Virus record (IMG/VR): IMGVR_UViG_3300046674_000115
Location: 1-44,860 of that record
Source of the DNA: a virus
DNA: 44,860 bases
Direction: 5' to 3' (one strand)
Positions 1-7,455 of this stretch are shown here, in pieces (the stretch's first letter is position 1; every line of letters starts with the position of its first letter). The translations under genes and the position numbers were made by a program. The notes under the pieces are model-generated. The model was not told where the DNA came from. It did not search any database and saw nothing but the letters and a program-made list of their open reading frames with translations.

Positions 1-127
1 CGAACTCTTAGACAACCGCCTTGGTGGTGTCGTCAACGTGCGCCGTCCCGACAGCGTTACGCCGTTCCAACAGAACAACCTGAACCCCTACGTGTTCAAT
101 GTTCTAGGGATGCTTACTGAGAACAAC
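1..127. repeat. Terminal copy of the 127-bp contig overlap
   Basis: Bases 1-127 are identical to 44734-44860. A perfect overlap of exactly 127 bases at the two ends is typical of a circular contig from a de Bruijn assembler with k=127, rather than a biological terminal repeat. The portal reading frame is continuous across the join, because 44,733 is divisible by three and both parts share a frame. The unique genome length is therefore 44,733 bp. Confidence 0.95.
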
Positions 128-910
128 GAGAAGTCCACTGGCATCTCGGCGCTCTCGCAGGGTCTGAACAAGGACGCCATTTCCACGCAGAACTCACAAG
201 GTCTCGTGGACAACATGATGAAGGCCTCAGGTGGCCGTCAGAAGATCATGGCTCGCAACTTCGCTGCCAACTTCCTTGTTCCTCTGATGATTGAAGTCAT
301 TCGGCTCGCAATCCTCAATGAGAAGAAGGAGAAGGTGATTGAAGTCGCTGGTGGTGAACTGAAGGTCAATCCGCAGTCTTGGACCGAGCGCCGCACTTGC
401 AGCGTCTCAATGCACCTTGGCTACGGTGAGAAGGACATGGCAGTTCAGAAGCTCGGTCGCGCCTACGAAATGATGGCGAAAGACGGCGGGCTCGGAAATC
501 AGTTTGGTGGCTCTCAGCGTTACGAGATGCTTCACGACATGGCCAAGCTCTCGGGCATGAACCGATTCTCTGCGTACCTCGCTCGACCTGATCAAGTGCC
601 GCCTCCGCAGCCTGATCCGCTCAAGATGAAGGAACTGGAGCTGAAGGAACGCGGTGTTGCCGTTACTGAGCGCAAGCTGACAATCGACGAAGCAGACGCA
701 AGCCGACTGTACGCTCTCGATCAAACCCGTACTGAGCAAGACGCCGCAGAGATGCAGCTGAAGGCTCTGGATATGGACCGCGACAACGACCGGCAGGACT
801 TGGATACAGCATCACGTGTTCACGTCGCCAATGAAGAGCTGGTTATCCAGCGTGAGGCGATGAAGGACAAGGAAGCCTCCGTGTCTGTGTCGGCAAACGC
901 AAGCCCCTAA
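1..910 (+). CDS. Portal protein, C-terminal part (continues from 43598)
   Basis: This is the downstream part of the portal gene that starts at 43598 and crosses the contig join; the joined product is 681 residues. The portal is the dodecameric ring at the capsid vertex through which DNA is packaged and ejected. The sequence reads open from base 2 in the same frame as the end of the contig. The C-terminal third is rich in charged helices (many Lys, Glu and Asp, and Met-Lys-Glu-Leu type heptads), as expected for the helical barrel of P22-type portals. It stops with TAA at 908-910, overlapping the ATG of the next gene (TAATG). The internal ATG at position 101 and the GTG at 38 are not real starts. 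Confidence 0.9.
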   Translation, partial: ELLDNRLGGVVNVRRPDSVTPFQQNNLNPYVFNVLGMLTENNEKSTGISALSQGLNKDAISTQNSQGLVDNMMKASGGRQKIMARNFAANFLVPLMIEVIRLAILNEKKEKVIEVAGGELKVNPQSWTERRTCSVSMHLGYGEKDMAVQKLGRAYEMMAKDGGLGNQFGGSQRYEMLHDMAKLSGMNRFSAYLARPDQVPPPQPDPLKMKELELKERGVAVTERKLTIDEADASRLYALDQTRTEQDAAEMQLKALDMDRDNDRQDLDTASRVHVANEELVIQREAMKDKEASVSVSANASP

Positions 911-1437
911 TGAACCCTGTCGTAATGCAACAGCTTTCACGGCTGGCCCCTGTGCTCTCGCGCGTCCTTTCGCGCGGGGGTTCATTCGCCACTCCGTTCT
1001 GGAAGACCTCACAAATCGACGTTCCCGAAGTGACCGCGCAACCCGTGGCACCCGGGGGCGCTCCCGCCGTTTCCCCACCTATCTCGACGGACAACACGGG
1101 AACCCCGACGAACTACAGTGCTGGCATGACGCCTATGGACCACATCATGCAGTCCTTCGGCGCTCTCCCGGCAACACCAATGCCCCAGCCACGGCCTCCC
1201 GGTGCCCCCAATGGATCACCAGCGCCGCAAGCCTCAGTGCCCATGCCGCAGGCCCGTCCTGCCGAAGCACCACAGGCTGACCCTATGTCATTCTTTCAGC
1301 GCAACTCAGCGATGATGACTGACCCAGGGACGGGACAATTCATCGACCCTATGGCCGCTGCGCAAGCACAGGCCGTGCGTGGGCCGGACCTCATCAACAA
1401 GATGATGGCCTACCTGCACAACAAGGACATCGCTTGA
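910..1437 (+). CDS. Hypothetical structural-module protein, Pro/Ala/Met-rich
   Basis: The product is 175 residues and no family is recognised. The start ATG overlaps the portal stop, so translation is probably coupled to the portal. The middle (residues about 60-125) is low complexity, with many Pro, Ala, Gln and Met residues and repeated Met-Pro-Gln steps, which suggests a disordered linker. The last 40 residues look more ordered. Lying between portal and scaffold, it is probably a virion or assembly protein. The function is unknown. Confidence 0.8.
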   Translation: MNPVVMQQLSRLAPVLSRVLSRGGSFATPFWKTSQIDVPEVTAQPVAPGGAPAVSPPISTDNTGTPTNYSAGMTPMDHIMQSFGALPATPMPQPRPPGAPNGSPAPQASVPMPQARPAEAPQADPMSFFQRNSAMMTDPGTGQFIDPMAAAQAQAVRGPDLINKMMAYLHNKDIA

Positions 1438-1730
1438 ACGAAGCAACAATCTCTGAGCTAGGGGCGTTCTGTTTGGACCTCCTTAGCTCGGAGAACTTCG
1501 GCGCTCTCACACAGCTCTATTCGCAGCAGTGCGCCGCCGACATTCTCCAAACCAAACCTCACGAAACCAGAGCGCGCGAACAAATCTACGCGTCCTTCCA
1601 AGGCTTCGAAGGTTTCCTCGTGCTCGTGAAGAAATTCGCGGACGCGGCACAAGCACCACTCCCAGAACCAGTGCTCGTTGACACTACGGATGATCCCCGT
1701 GTCCACGACATCTATGACGGAACGAACTGA
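1434..1730 (+). CDS. Hypothetical protein between portal and scaffold genes
   Basis: The product is 98 residues with a TTG start that overlaps the upstream stop (TTGA). The sequence is mostly helical and acidic and has no recognised motif. Small proteins at this place, between portal and scaffold, are common in podoviruses with P22-type portals, but their roles are mostly unknown. Codon usage and coupling support a real gene; the function is not inferred. Confidence 0.75.
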   Translation: MNEATISELGAFCLDLLSSENFGALTQLYSQQCAADILQTKPHETRAREQIYASFQGFEGFLVLVKKFADAAQAPLPEPVLVDTTDDPRVHDIYDGTN

Positions 1731-1732
1731 CC

Positions 1733-2797
1733 ATGCCAGCCATCCTCTCGGACGCTGCACTTGCAACTAACGAATACCCCGATGCCATCGACGGCGACGA
1801 AGCTGGCATCAATGCTTTCCTTACTGATCCTGAAGAGGATGAGGACGCTGTAGAGCCATCCAAAGAAGGTAAGAAGCCTGAGGACGATGAATCCTCGAAT
1901 GAAGACGAAGCTAACGACGACGAAGCCAACGAAGAAGATACCTCCGATGAAAATCCAGAGGGTGACGACGAAGGCGACGAAGGCGAGGGCGACGAAGACG
2001 ACAATACGAAGGCCAAGAAGTTCGCTGACGACAGCGATGAGACCTACGTCAAGATCAAGGAAGGTGACACGGAGCACGAAGTTCCTGTCAAGGACCTGAA
2101 ACGTCTTTGGGGCCAAGAGGCATCTCTTACACGTAAATCCCAAGAAGTCGCTGAAGAGCGCAAGGTAATTGACGCTGAGCGTGCGAAGAACATCGCAGCT
2201 TACGACGTCATGCTGAAGAAGGTCACCGCAAAGGCTGACCAGTATCGAGCCATCCCGTGGATGCAGCTCATGAAGGACCCGAACTTCCCGCCCGAACAAC
2301 TGCAGGCTCTGCAGGATGAGGCCAAGGAAGCACTCGAAAGCGAGACGTTCATCAAGAACGAACTCGACGGCTTCATGGCGCGTGTCACCGATGAACAGAA
2401 GACGGCTCAGGCCAAGTCCGCAAAGGCTTGTGTCACTGCGCTGACTAACCCTGAGAGCCCGACGCACATCAAAGGTTGGAACGAGGCTGTCTACAACGAC
2501 ATCCGCGCGTTCGGCTCTGAGATGGGCCTCGACGCTGAGATGGTGAACAACCTCACTGATCCCGGTGCATTCAAGGTGCTCCATATGGCCATGCAGTTCA
2601 AGCGTGGTGCTTCAAAGGTCCAGACTAAGAAGGTCAACAAGACGCCTACGAAGATTGTGAAGAACTCCACATCAGCTCCAGCAGCTCGTGCATCCTCCAA
2701 GGAAGTGACCGCCAAATCCGCTGTGGCAAAGGCCAAGCAGAGCGGCACCCGACAGGATGCAGAGAACGCCTTCCTTGCCCTTATGGGCGACTACTAA
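1733..2797 (+). CDS. Probable capsid scaffolding protein
   Basis: The product is 354 residues and lies directly upstream of the major capsid gene, the usual place for a scaffold. The N-terminus (residues about 25-100) is extremely acidic, with long Glu/Asp runs. The middle (about 105-230) is predicted helical and coiled coil (Arg-Lys-Ser-Gln-Glu-Val-Ala-Glu-Glu-Arg and similar). The C-terminus is Lys/Ala-rich and basic, as in scaffolds that bind capsid protein through a basic tail. The gene begins two bases after the previous stop. Identity is from position and composition, not from a specific motif. Confidence 0.75.
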   Translation: MPAILSDAALATNEYPDAIDGDEAGINAFLTDPEEDEDAVEPSKEGKKPEDDESSNEDEANDDEANEEDTSDENPEGDDEGDEGEGDEDDNTKAKKFADDSDETYVKIKEGDTEHEVPVKDLKRLWGQEASLTRKSQEVAEERKVIDAERAKNIAAYDVMLKKVTAKADQYRAIPWMQLMKDPNFPPEQLQALQDEAKEALESETFIKNELDGFMARVTDEQKTAQAKSAKACVTALTNPESPTHIKGWNEAVYNDIRAFGSEMGLDAEMVNNLTDPGAFKVLHMAMQFKRGASKVQTKKVNKTPTKIVKNSTSAPAARASSKEVTAKSAVAKAKQSGTRQDAENAFLALMGDY

Positions 2798-2804
2798 ACT
2801 TTAT

Positions 2805-2822
2805 TTCGATCAAAGAGAATTT
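2805..2822 (+). promoter_or_regulatory. Leader motif upstream of the capsid gene, copy 1
   Basis: This 18-base stretch upstream of the capsid ATG matches 3775-3792 upstream of the next gene at 14 of 18 positions. The pattern is TTCGA, then a variable centre, then GAGAATTT. The two copies sit at the only two clear intergenic gaps in this part of the late operon. They could be translation-initiation leaders or weak phage promoters. Confidence 0.4.
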
Positions 2823-2829
2823 CTGAACT

Positions 2830-3735
2830 ATGGCTAATTACCAGACCTACCAGATGGTGGGTATCAAAGAAGACATTTCCGACGTCATCACCAACCTCTC
2901 GCCGCGCAAGACGCCCTTCCAGAGCGCCATCGGCAATGAGAAGGTGACCCAGCCTCTTTTCCAGTGGCAGGAAGACAGCCTGCGCGCCGTTGGCACCAAC
3001 GCTGCAGTTGAAGGCGCTGATGCTTCGTTCATCACCGCTGTCCCGACCGTGATGCGTAACAACTACACGCAGATTTTCACTGAAGCCGTGCAGGTTACCG
3101 ACCGCGCCAATGTTGTGTCCACTTATGGCCGCAAGCGCGAAATGGCGTACCAGATGGCCAAGTCTTCGGCGGCTATCAAGCGCGACCGTGAGAACGCTCT
3201 CGTTGGCACCGCTCAGACGAAATCGGCCGGTAACTCGACGACCGCTTCGACGCTCGCTGGTTTCCAGCAGCAGCTTGATAGCACCACTGTGGTCTACACT
3301 GGTGGCGCGGCGACCCCGCTGTCCGAAGCTCTGCTCGTGACTGCTCTGCAGAACGCCTACGTGGCTGGTGCTGAGCCCACGCGTATCCACGTGACCCCTT
3401 CGAACTCCGTGGTCCTCGCTGGCTTCGCTTCGGCTGCTGGCCGTTACCGAACGCTGCCCACGGGCGGCAATGACAAGGCGATTGTCAACGTGGTCAACCT
3501 CTACGTCTCGCCGTTCGGTGAGCAGAAGGTTGAAATCAATCGCTTCCAGAAGGCGAAGAACACGCTGATCTTCGAACCGGACCAGTGGACCAACGTAACC
3601 CTGCGTCCGTGGGAGCGCAAGGCTCTGGCCAAGACCGGCGATAGCGAGAAGGCAATGCTGCTCGGAGAATTTTCTCTGAAACACAAAAACTTCTTCGCCT
3701 CCTCGGCAGTCATCGAAGCGGCTACCGGCTTCTAA
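2830..3735 (+). CDS. Major capsid protein, SU10-type (DUF5309-like)
   Basis: The product is 301 residues and forms the icosahedral shell. The N-terminal pattern (Thr-Tyr-Gln-Met-Val-Gly, Lys-Glu-Asp, Leu-Ser-Pro-Arg-Lys-Thr-Pro-Phe at about 25-32) and the central segment (Gln-Val-Thr-Asp-Arg-Ala-Asn-Val-Val-Ser, then Arg-Lys-Arg-Glu-Met-Ala-Tyr-Gln) fit the capsid family of phage SU10 and phiEco32-like phages (Pfam DUF5309), recognised from memory. The length is typical of that family and the fold would be HK97-like. The preceding gene looks like a scaffold. A 32-base gap precedes the gene and a hairpin follows it, suggesting separate control of its high expression. Confidence 0.9.
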   Translation: MANYQTYQMVGIKEDISDVITNLSPRKTPFQSAIGNEKVTQPLFQWQEDSLRAVGTNAAVEGADASFITAVPTVMRNNYTQIFTEAVQVTDRANVVSTYGRKREMAYQMAKSSAAIKRDRENALVGTAQTKSAGNSTTASTLAGFQQQLDSTTVVYTGGAATPLSEALLVTALQNAYVAGAEPTRIHVTPSNSVVLAGFASAAGRYRTLPTGGNDKAIVNVVNLYVSPFGEQKVEINRFQKAKNTLIFEPDQWTNVTLRPWERKALAKTGDSEKAMLLGEFSLKHKNFFASSAVIEAATGF

Positions 3736-3745
3736 TCAACTACGG

Positions 3746-3775
3746 AGGGATCACAGGCTTAGGCTTGTGGTCCCT
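3746..3775 (+). terminator. Hairpin directly after the capsid gene
   Basis: AGGGATCACA at 3746-3755 pairs with TGTGGTCCCT at 3766-3775. This gives a 10-bp stem with one G-T wobble and a 10-base loop. It lies 11 bases after the capsid stop. The bases that follow (TCGACCTTTGAG) are not a strong T-run, so it may be a partial terminator, as T7 has after its capsid gene, or an mRNA stabiliser. Confidence 0.5.
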
Positions 3776-3792
3776 TCGACCTTTGAGAATTT
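3775..3792 (+). promoter_or_regulatory. Leader motif, copy 2
   Basis: This is the second copy of the TTCGA...GAGAATTT motif seen at 2805-2822. Here it ends directly at the ATG of the next gene, so any ribosome-binding role would rest on the GAG at 3785-3787. Confidence 0.4.
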
Positions 3793-4119
3793 ATGTCAGC
3801 AGAAACATTCCACGAGGAGCCTCAGCTTCTCGATAGCCTCGTCGCGTTTGATGAAGACCGCGGGACAGGTGATTTGATTATCAATCGCACACAGCACATT
3901 CCCGACGACTGGTTATCCGAACTACGCTCAGCGCGTGCGGACAGCGTTCACCAACGATCCGGTGAGATGCTTCACGTTGCTTCTGTGCCCGTCGAGGTCT
4001 GTGACGAACTGCTCCGCATGTACGGCTTCGACGTCATGACGGCCCCCGTCCAAGAGACCGTGAAGATGCTCAAGCGATACGAGCTGGACGTCTTCCTTCT
4101 TACCAACAAACGAATTTAA
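3793..4119 (+). CDS. Hypothetical protein between capsid and adaptor genes
   Basis: The product is 108 residues and no family is recognised. It is acidic in its first half (Asp-Glu-Asp-Arg, Asp-Asp-Trp-Leu) and ends in a compact helical segment (Val-Lys-Met-Leu-Lys-Arg-Tyr-Glu-Leu-Asp). Position between the capsid and the head-tail adaptor suggests a head or neck accessory protein, but nothing in the sequence proves it. The ATG follows the leader motif directly. Confidence 0.8.
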   Translation: MSAETFHEEPQLLDSLVAFDEDRGTGDLIINRTQHIPDDWLSELRSARADSVHQRSGEMLHVASVPVEVCDELLRMYGFDVMTAPVQETVKMLKRYELDVFLLTNKRI

Positions 4120-4125
4120 GAACCA

Positions 4126-4767
4126 ATGAACTTAGGCGACCTGAAAACTCAATTCAAAGGCTTGCTCAACAATACCGTAGTCTCTCGAAATGACGCCTTG
4201 GTTGCCACGTTCATCAACCAAGCAATCATGCGTCTCCAGCGTGAACTCCGTGTTCCCTTCATGGAGAAGCAGATACTCTTCACGATCCCTTCCGACTACA
4301 CGAAACTCTCGATCCCTTCGGACCTCCTTGAGCTTATCGCCATCATGGTCGATGAGGATCAGGACGGAGTGATGGATTACCAGCTGCAGCGTGTGGACCT
4401 CACGCGCGTAGCCAAGCAGTCTGAGTACGCCTCAGTGCCTCGTGTGTATTCCCGACAGGGCGGCAGCTGGGTCCTTGGCCCACGCCCACGTGAAGGCGAC
4501 AAGGTTCTAATTCATTACTACGCAGAGTTTGCACCTCTCACCGATGACGCTTCGGAGAACACGTGCCTCAAGGTTGCTTGGGACGCCGTTCTCTACGGGG
4601 CGCTTTCGTTCGCCTGTGATTACTTGGTGGACGAACGGGCAGGTGGTTACGAGAAGCGTTACACACAAATCAAAGACCTTCTCCAAGAACAAGCCGATGG
4701 CGATGAGCTTACTGCGGACGCCGCTGTGCGCCCTGCGTTGCCTATTGGCGATGAGGGATGCTGGTGA
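4126..4767 (+). CDS. Head-tail adaptor protein (SU10 adaptor-like)
   Basis: The product is 213 residues. The N-terminal helix-rich segment (Phe-Ile-Asn-Gln-Ala-Ile-Met-Arg-Leu-Gln-Arg-Glu-Leu at about 28-40) followed by a beta-rich middle (Phe-Thr-Ile-Pro-Ser-Asp-Tyr...Ile-Pro-Ser-Asp-Leu-Leu-Glu-Leu) fits the phage adaptor family known from SU10 and related podoviruses. These proteins form a ring below the portal and connect it to the tail nozzle. The gene order capsid, small unknown, adaptor, fibre agrees. It overlaps the fibre gene start by four bases if the GTG start of that gene is used. Confidence 0.75.
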   Translation: MNLGDLKTQFKGLLNNTVVSRNDALVATFINQAIMRLQRELRVPFMEKQILFTIPSDYTKLSIPSDLLELIAIMVDEDQDGVMDYQLQRVDLTRVAKQSEYASVPRVYSRQGGSWVLGPRPREGDKVLIHYYAEFAPLTDDASENTCLKVAWDAVLYGALSFACDYLVDERAGGYEKRYTQIKDLLQEQADGDELTADAAVRPALPIGDEGCW

Positions 4768-6491
4768 CCAAGAGTTCATTCTACGCTGACGGAAACACTT
4801 ACGATGAGGCTGTAGTTGTTGATAATGACACCACGCCTCCCCAGGGTAACTCCAAGGCTCCAAGCTCCTTCTATCCGAACGGCACGGCATACGCTGCTCT
4901 TCAGGACAGCGATAGCGTCCTAGCGGACATGACGGCGCTGAAGGTAGCCACTGAGGCCGCTGCGGCGCGTGGTGAGGCTGCGGAATCCGTTGTTGACGCA
5001 AGCGCAGATGCTGCCGCCGCTTCGGCTGCTGCTGCTCTCGTAAGTGAGAACCACGCGGCAACCAGTGAAACCAACGCTTCGACTTCAGCCACCAATGCTG
5101 CAAACAGCTCGACTTCGGCTGCAGGGTCTGCTTCTACGGCAACCACTCAAGCAGGTATTGCGACCACTAAGGCTTCCAACGCTGCCACGTCGGCTACCAA
5201 CGCCTCAACCAGTGAAGCTAATGCCCTAGCTTCGAAGAACGCTGCGGCTACCAGTGCCACTAACGCAGCAACAAGTGAGACCAACGCTCTCGCTTCGAAG
5301 AACGCAGCTGCCATTAGTGAGACCAACGCGGCCACGTCGGCCACCAATGCTGCCAGTGCTGTCCAAGCAGCAGCAGGCACGGCAACACCTCTGGTTGACG
5401 GCACGGCTGCTGTAGGCACAGGGGTCAAATGGGCACGCGAGGATCACAGGCATCCTGTGGATACTTCTCGTGCGCCTTTGAATTCGCCGGGTTTAACGGG
5501 AGTACCTACGGCCCCTACGGCTTCCTTAGGAACTAACACTACCCAGATTGCTACGACAGCGTTCGTTCTTGCCAACGCACCTTCGGCTCAAAATACCTAC
5601 GGTCCTCCTCAGGGACGACTGACGCTGGCCTCTGGCGTTTCTTACATGACCTCCAGTCAGGCAGCAGCGACGATACTCTACTATACACCGGGTGTCGGTG
5701 ATCTTGTTCCGATCTTTGATGGAACGACCATCAGCATGGTCGCTTTCCCTGAGGTCTCGCAGGCAAATTCAGACGCCACGAAGTCTCCTGGGTCTGTTGC
5801 TACCAACACCTGCTACGACCTATTCGCTTGGATGGACGGCTCAACCCCACGTGTGACGCGCGGTCCAGCTTGGACGAACGTCATCACGCCAAGCGCCGGA
5901 GCAGCACTGACATCTTACAAGGGCCTTCAGTTCAACTCGGTAGCTATCACGAACGGTCCTGCAGCTATGCGAGGCACCTACGTAGGGACGGTTTGCACCA
6001 ACGGAACCGCGACCTATGACTTCATCTTCGGCGCGGCTTCAGCTGGAGGCACACCTGCACGTTTCGCTCTCTACAACGCCTACAACCAACTTCCTATCAG
6101 CACCACGGTAACGGACACAGCAGGAGGTTACGGATACACCAGCACGACCGTGCGTCAGGCTGGAGGTTCCGCAGGAAACCAGATTGCATTCCTTGTTGGA
6201 CGAGGAGGCACCGTTGTCCATTTCGACCGCGCAGGCACTGTGAGAGCACTGGCTACAGGCGCTTACACGCAGTTCGGCGTAGGCTTCGACCTGATTAACG
6301 CCTATGGAGTGTCGCAGTGTTGGTATCAGTCACCAAGTGGCATCTCCTTCAACGGCGCGGTAAATTCTGGTCTCTGGAACGTAGGTGTAGGAATGCACAC
6401 TCTGACATCGCTGGAGGGAGGTGATGGCACAACCGCGAACACCTTCAACGCGGCTGGACGCGACTACCTGTCAGCCTTATTGTTCTTATAA
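4764..6491 (+). CDS. Tail fibre protein with Ala/Thr/Asn-rich coiled-coil shaft
   Basis: The product is about 575 residues and probably forms the trimeric receptor-binding fibre. Residues about 75-210 are repeats built on Ala-Thr-Ser-Ala-Thr-Asn-Ala and Leu-Ala-Ser-Lys-Asn-Ala-Ala, the usual phage tail-repeat shaft. A short linker common in fibres follows (Trp-Ala-Arg-Glu-Asp-His-Arg-His-Pro, then Pro-Thr-Ala-Pro-Thr-Ala). The C-terminal 270 residues form a beta-rich, Gly-rich receptor-binding or tip domain that I do not recognise. A GTG start at 4764 is preferred over ATG 4758, because GAGGG at 4754-4758 lies five bases upstream of GTG and GTGA overlaps the previous stop. Confidence 0.85.
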   Translation: MTKSSFYADGNTYDEAVVVDNDTTPPQGNSKAPSSFYPNGTAYAALQDSDSVLADMTALKVATEAAAARGEAAESVVDASADAAAASAAAALVSENHAATSETNASTSATNAANSSTSAAGSASTATTQAGIATTKASNAATSATNASTSEANALASKNAAATSATNAATSETNALASKNAAAISETNAATSATNAASAVQAAAGTATPLVDGTAAVGTGVKWAREDHRHPVDTSRAPLNSPGLTGVPTAPTASLGTNTTQIATTAFVLANAPSAQNTYGPPQGRLTLASGVSYMTSSQAAATILYYTPGVGDLVPIFDGTTISMVAFPEVSQANSDATKSPGSVATNTCYDLFAWMDGSTPRVTRGPAWTNVITPSAGAALTSYKGLQFNSVAITNGPAAMRGTYVGTVCTNGTATYDFIFGAASAGGTPARFALYNAYNQLPISTTVTDTAGGYGYTSTTVRQAGGSAGNQIAFLVGRGGTVVHFDRAGTVRALATGAYTQFGVGFDLINAYGVSQCWYQSPSGISFNGAVNSGLWNVGVGMHTLTSLEGGDGTTANTFNAAGRDYLSALLFL

Positions 6492-6561
6492 GGATTGGTA
6501 TGGACCTACTCACCACGTCCTGCTAAATCCAAATACTAACGCAGGATGTGAGGTGGTACTG

Positions 6562-7437
6562 TTGCCTAAATTCTTCCTCTTTCTATTGGCTATCCACATC
6601 ATGCTATTCCACTCCGCTAATGCGGACCCTTTCTTCTTGGACGACAGCCTGCATGGGCGCGACCAGATCAACCTGAACACTAAGGGTCTTGTCCAACGCT
6701 CTCAGGCCATTGACCCTACCAAGAAGACCTTGGTGCTGATTCTCGACGGACAGTCGCAGTTCACACCTGTGGCTCCTACGGCTTACACACCAGTGAATGC
6801 CGCCGCGATTGATCAGTTCAACATCTACGATGGTGCCAGCTACGAGCCTACGAGCCCAACGTTGGGACAGGCTTATGTCCCAATGGCTCCCTACGGTCCC
6901 GGACACATCGGCTACAGGATCGCAGACAAATTCCTCACCAACGGAATCTTTGACCGCATAATTCTCGTGTTCACAGCCATTGGAGGCTCTACCTACACGG
7001 ATCACACCACGGGTCCCCTGAAGGATCGGAACGTCGTCGCTATGCGTCGGCTCGCCTCTCGTGGGATCGTTCCTGGGATGACCGGCGTGACCTTCGGATA
7101 CGTGCTAGGGCTTGGAGAAACCGACAACTCCCTTGGCACCAACCAAGCCACAGCCACGGCTGGGCTAAATGGTATCGTGTCAATACTCCTTGGTGCAGGG
7201 TACTCTGGCCGTATCTTCATTACCAAGGAGACTTATGCTGGAGGTGTCGTTTCTCCGGCTATACAAGCCGCCCAGGCTTCGATGTGGAATGGCACTACTA
7301 TCTTCTCTGGCGGCGATTTGGACAGCCTTGGTTCGTCCTACCGTAACACTGACAATCTCCACTGGAACGACGCTGGCATTCTCGCGGCAGGAGACATCGT
7401 CTTCAACGCCATGCACGCGAGTGGTGCTCCGTTCTAA
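6562..7437 (+). CDS. Secreted SGNH/SASA-type esterase with signal peptide (TTG start)
   Basis: The product is about 291 residues. SGNH-hydrolase blocks are visible: Asp-Gly-Gln-Ser-Gln (nucleophile Ser, SASA-type Gly-Gln-Ser), Gly-Gly-Ser-Thr, Gly-Glu-Thr-Asp (compare Gly-Glu-Ala-Asp of carbohydrate esterases) and Asp-Asn-Leu-His near the C-terminus for the acid and His. Such enzymes remove acetyl groups from polysaccharides. The TTG at 6562 is chosen because GAGGTGG lies about six bases upstream and the first 21 residues form a textbook signal peptide: a Lys at position 3, a Phe/Leu/Ile core, then His-Ser-Ala-Asn-Ala before Asp-Pro. A longer frame from 6421 overlaps the fibre gene and looks spurious; ATG 6601 would remove most of the signal. 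It lies between fibre and endolysin genes. Confidence 0.8.
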   Translation: MPKFFLFLLAIHIMLFHSANADPFFLDDSLHGRDQINLNTKGLVQRSQAIDPTKKTLVLILDGQSQFTPVAPTAYTPVNAAAIDQFNIYDGASYEPTSPTLGQAYVPMAPYGPGHIGYRIADKFLTNGIFDRIILVFTAIGGSTYTDHTTGPLKDRNVVAMRRLASRGIVPGMTGVTFGYVLGLGETDNSLGTNQATATAGLNGIVSILLGAGYSGRIFITKETYAGGVVSPAIQAAQASMWNGTTIFSGGDLDSLGSSYRNTDNLHWNDAGILAAGDIVFNAMHASGAPF

Positions 7438-7455
7438 CGCTATCAAGGACTATTA

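Noticed and set aside
1-127. Biological direct terminal repeat
   Set aside because: It lies inside the portal gene and has the exact length of a common assembler k-mer.
1712-2584. 290-codon minus-strand ORF opposite the scaffold gene
   Set aside because: It is the complement of Glu/Asp-rich codons, giving a Phe/Leu/Val-rich false membrane protein.
2794-3684. 296-codon minus-strand ORF opposite the capsid gene
   Set aside because: It is antisense to the major capsid protein and is caused by its codon bias.
5044-5370. Tandem DNA repeats, possible CRISPR-like array
   Set aside because: They encode the Ala/Thr/Asn-rich fibre shaft in frame, with irregular unit lengths and no spacers.
6421-6600. 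Upstream extension of the esterase gene to 6421
   Set aside because: It overlaps the fibre gene by about 70 bases, has no ribosome site and would bury the signal peptide.
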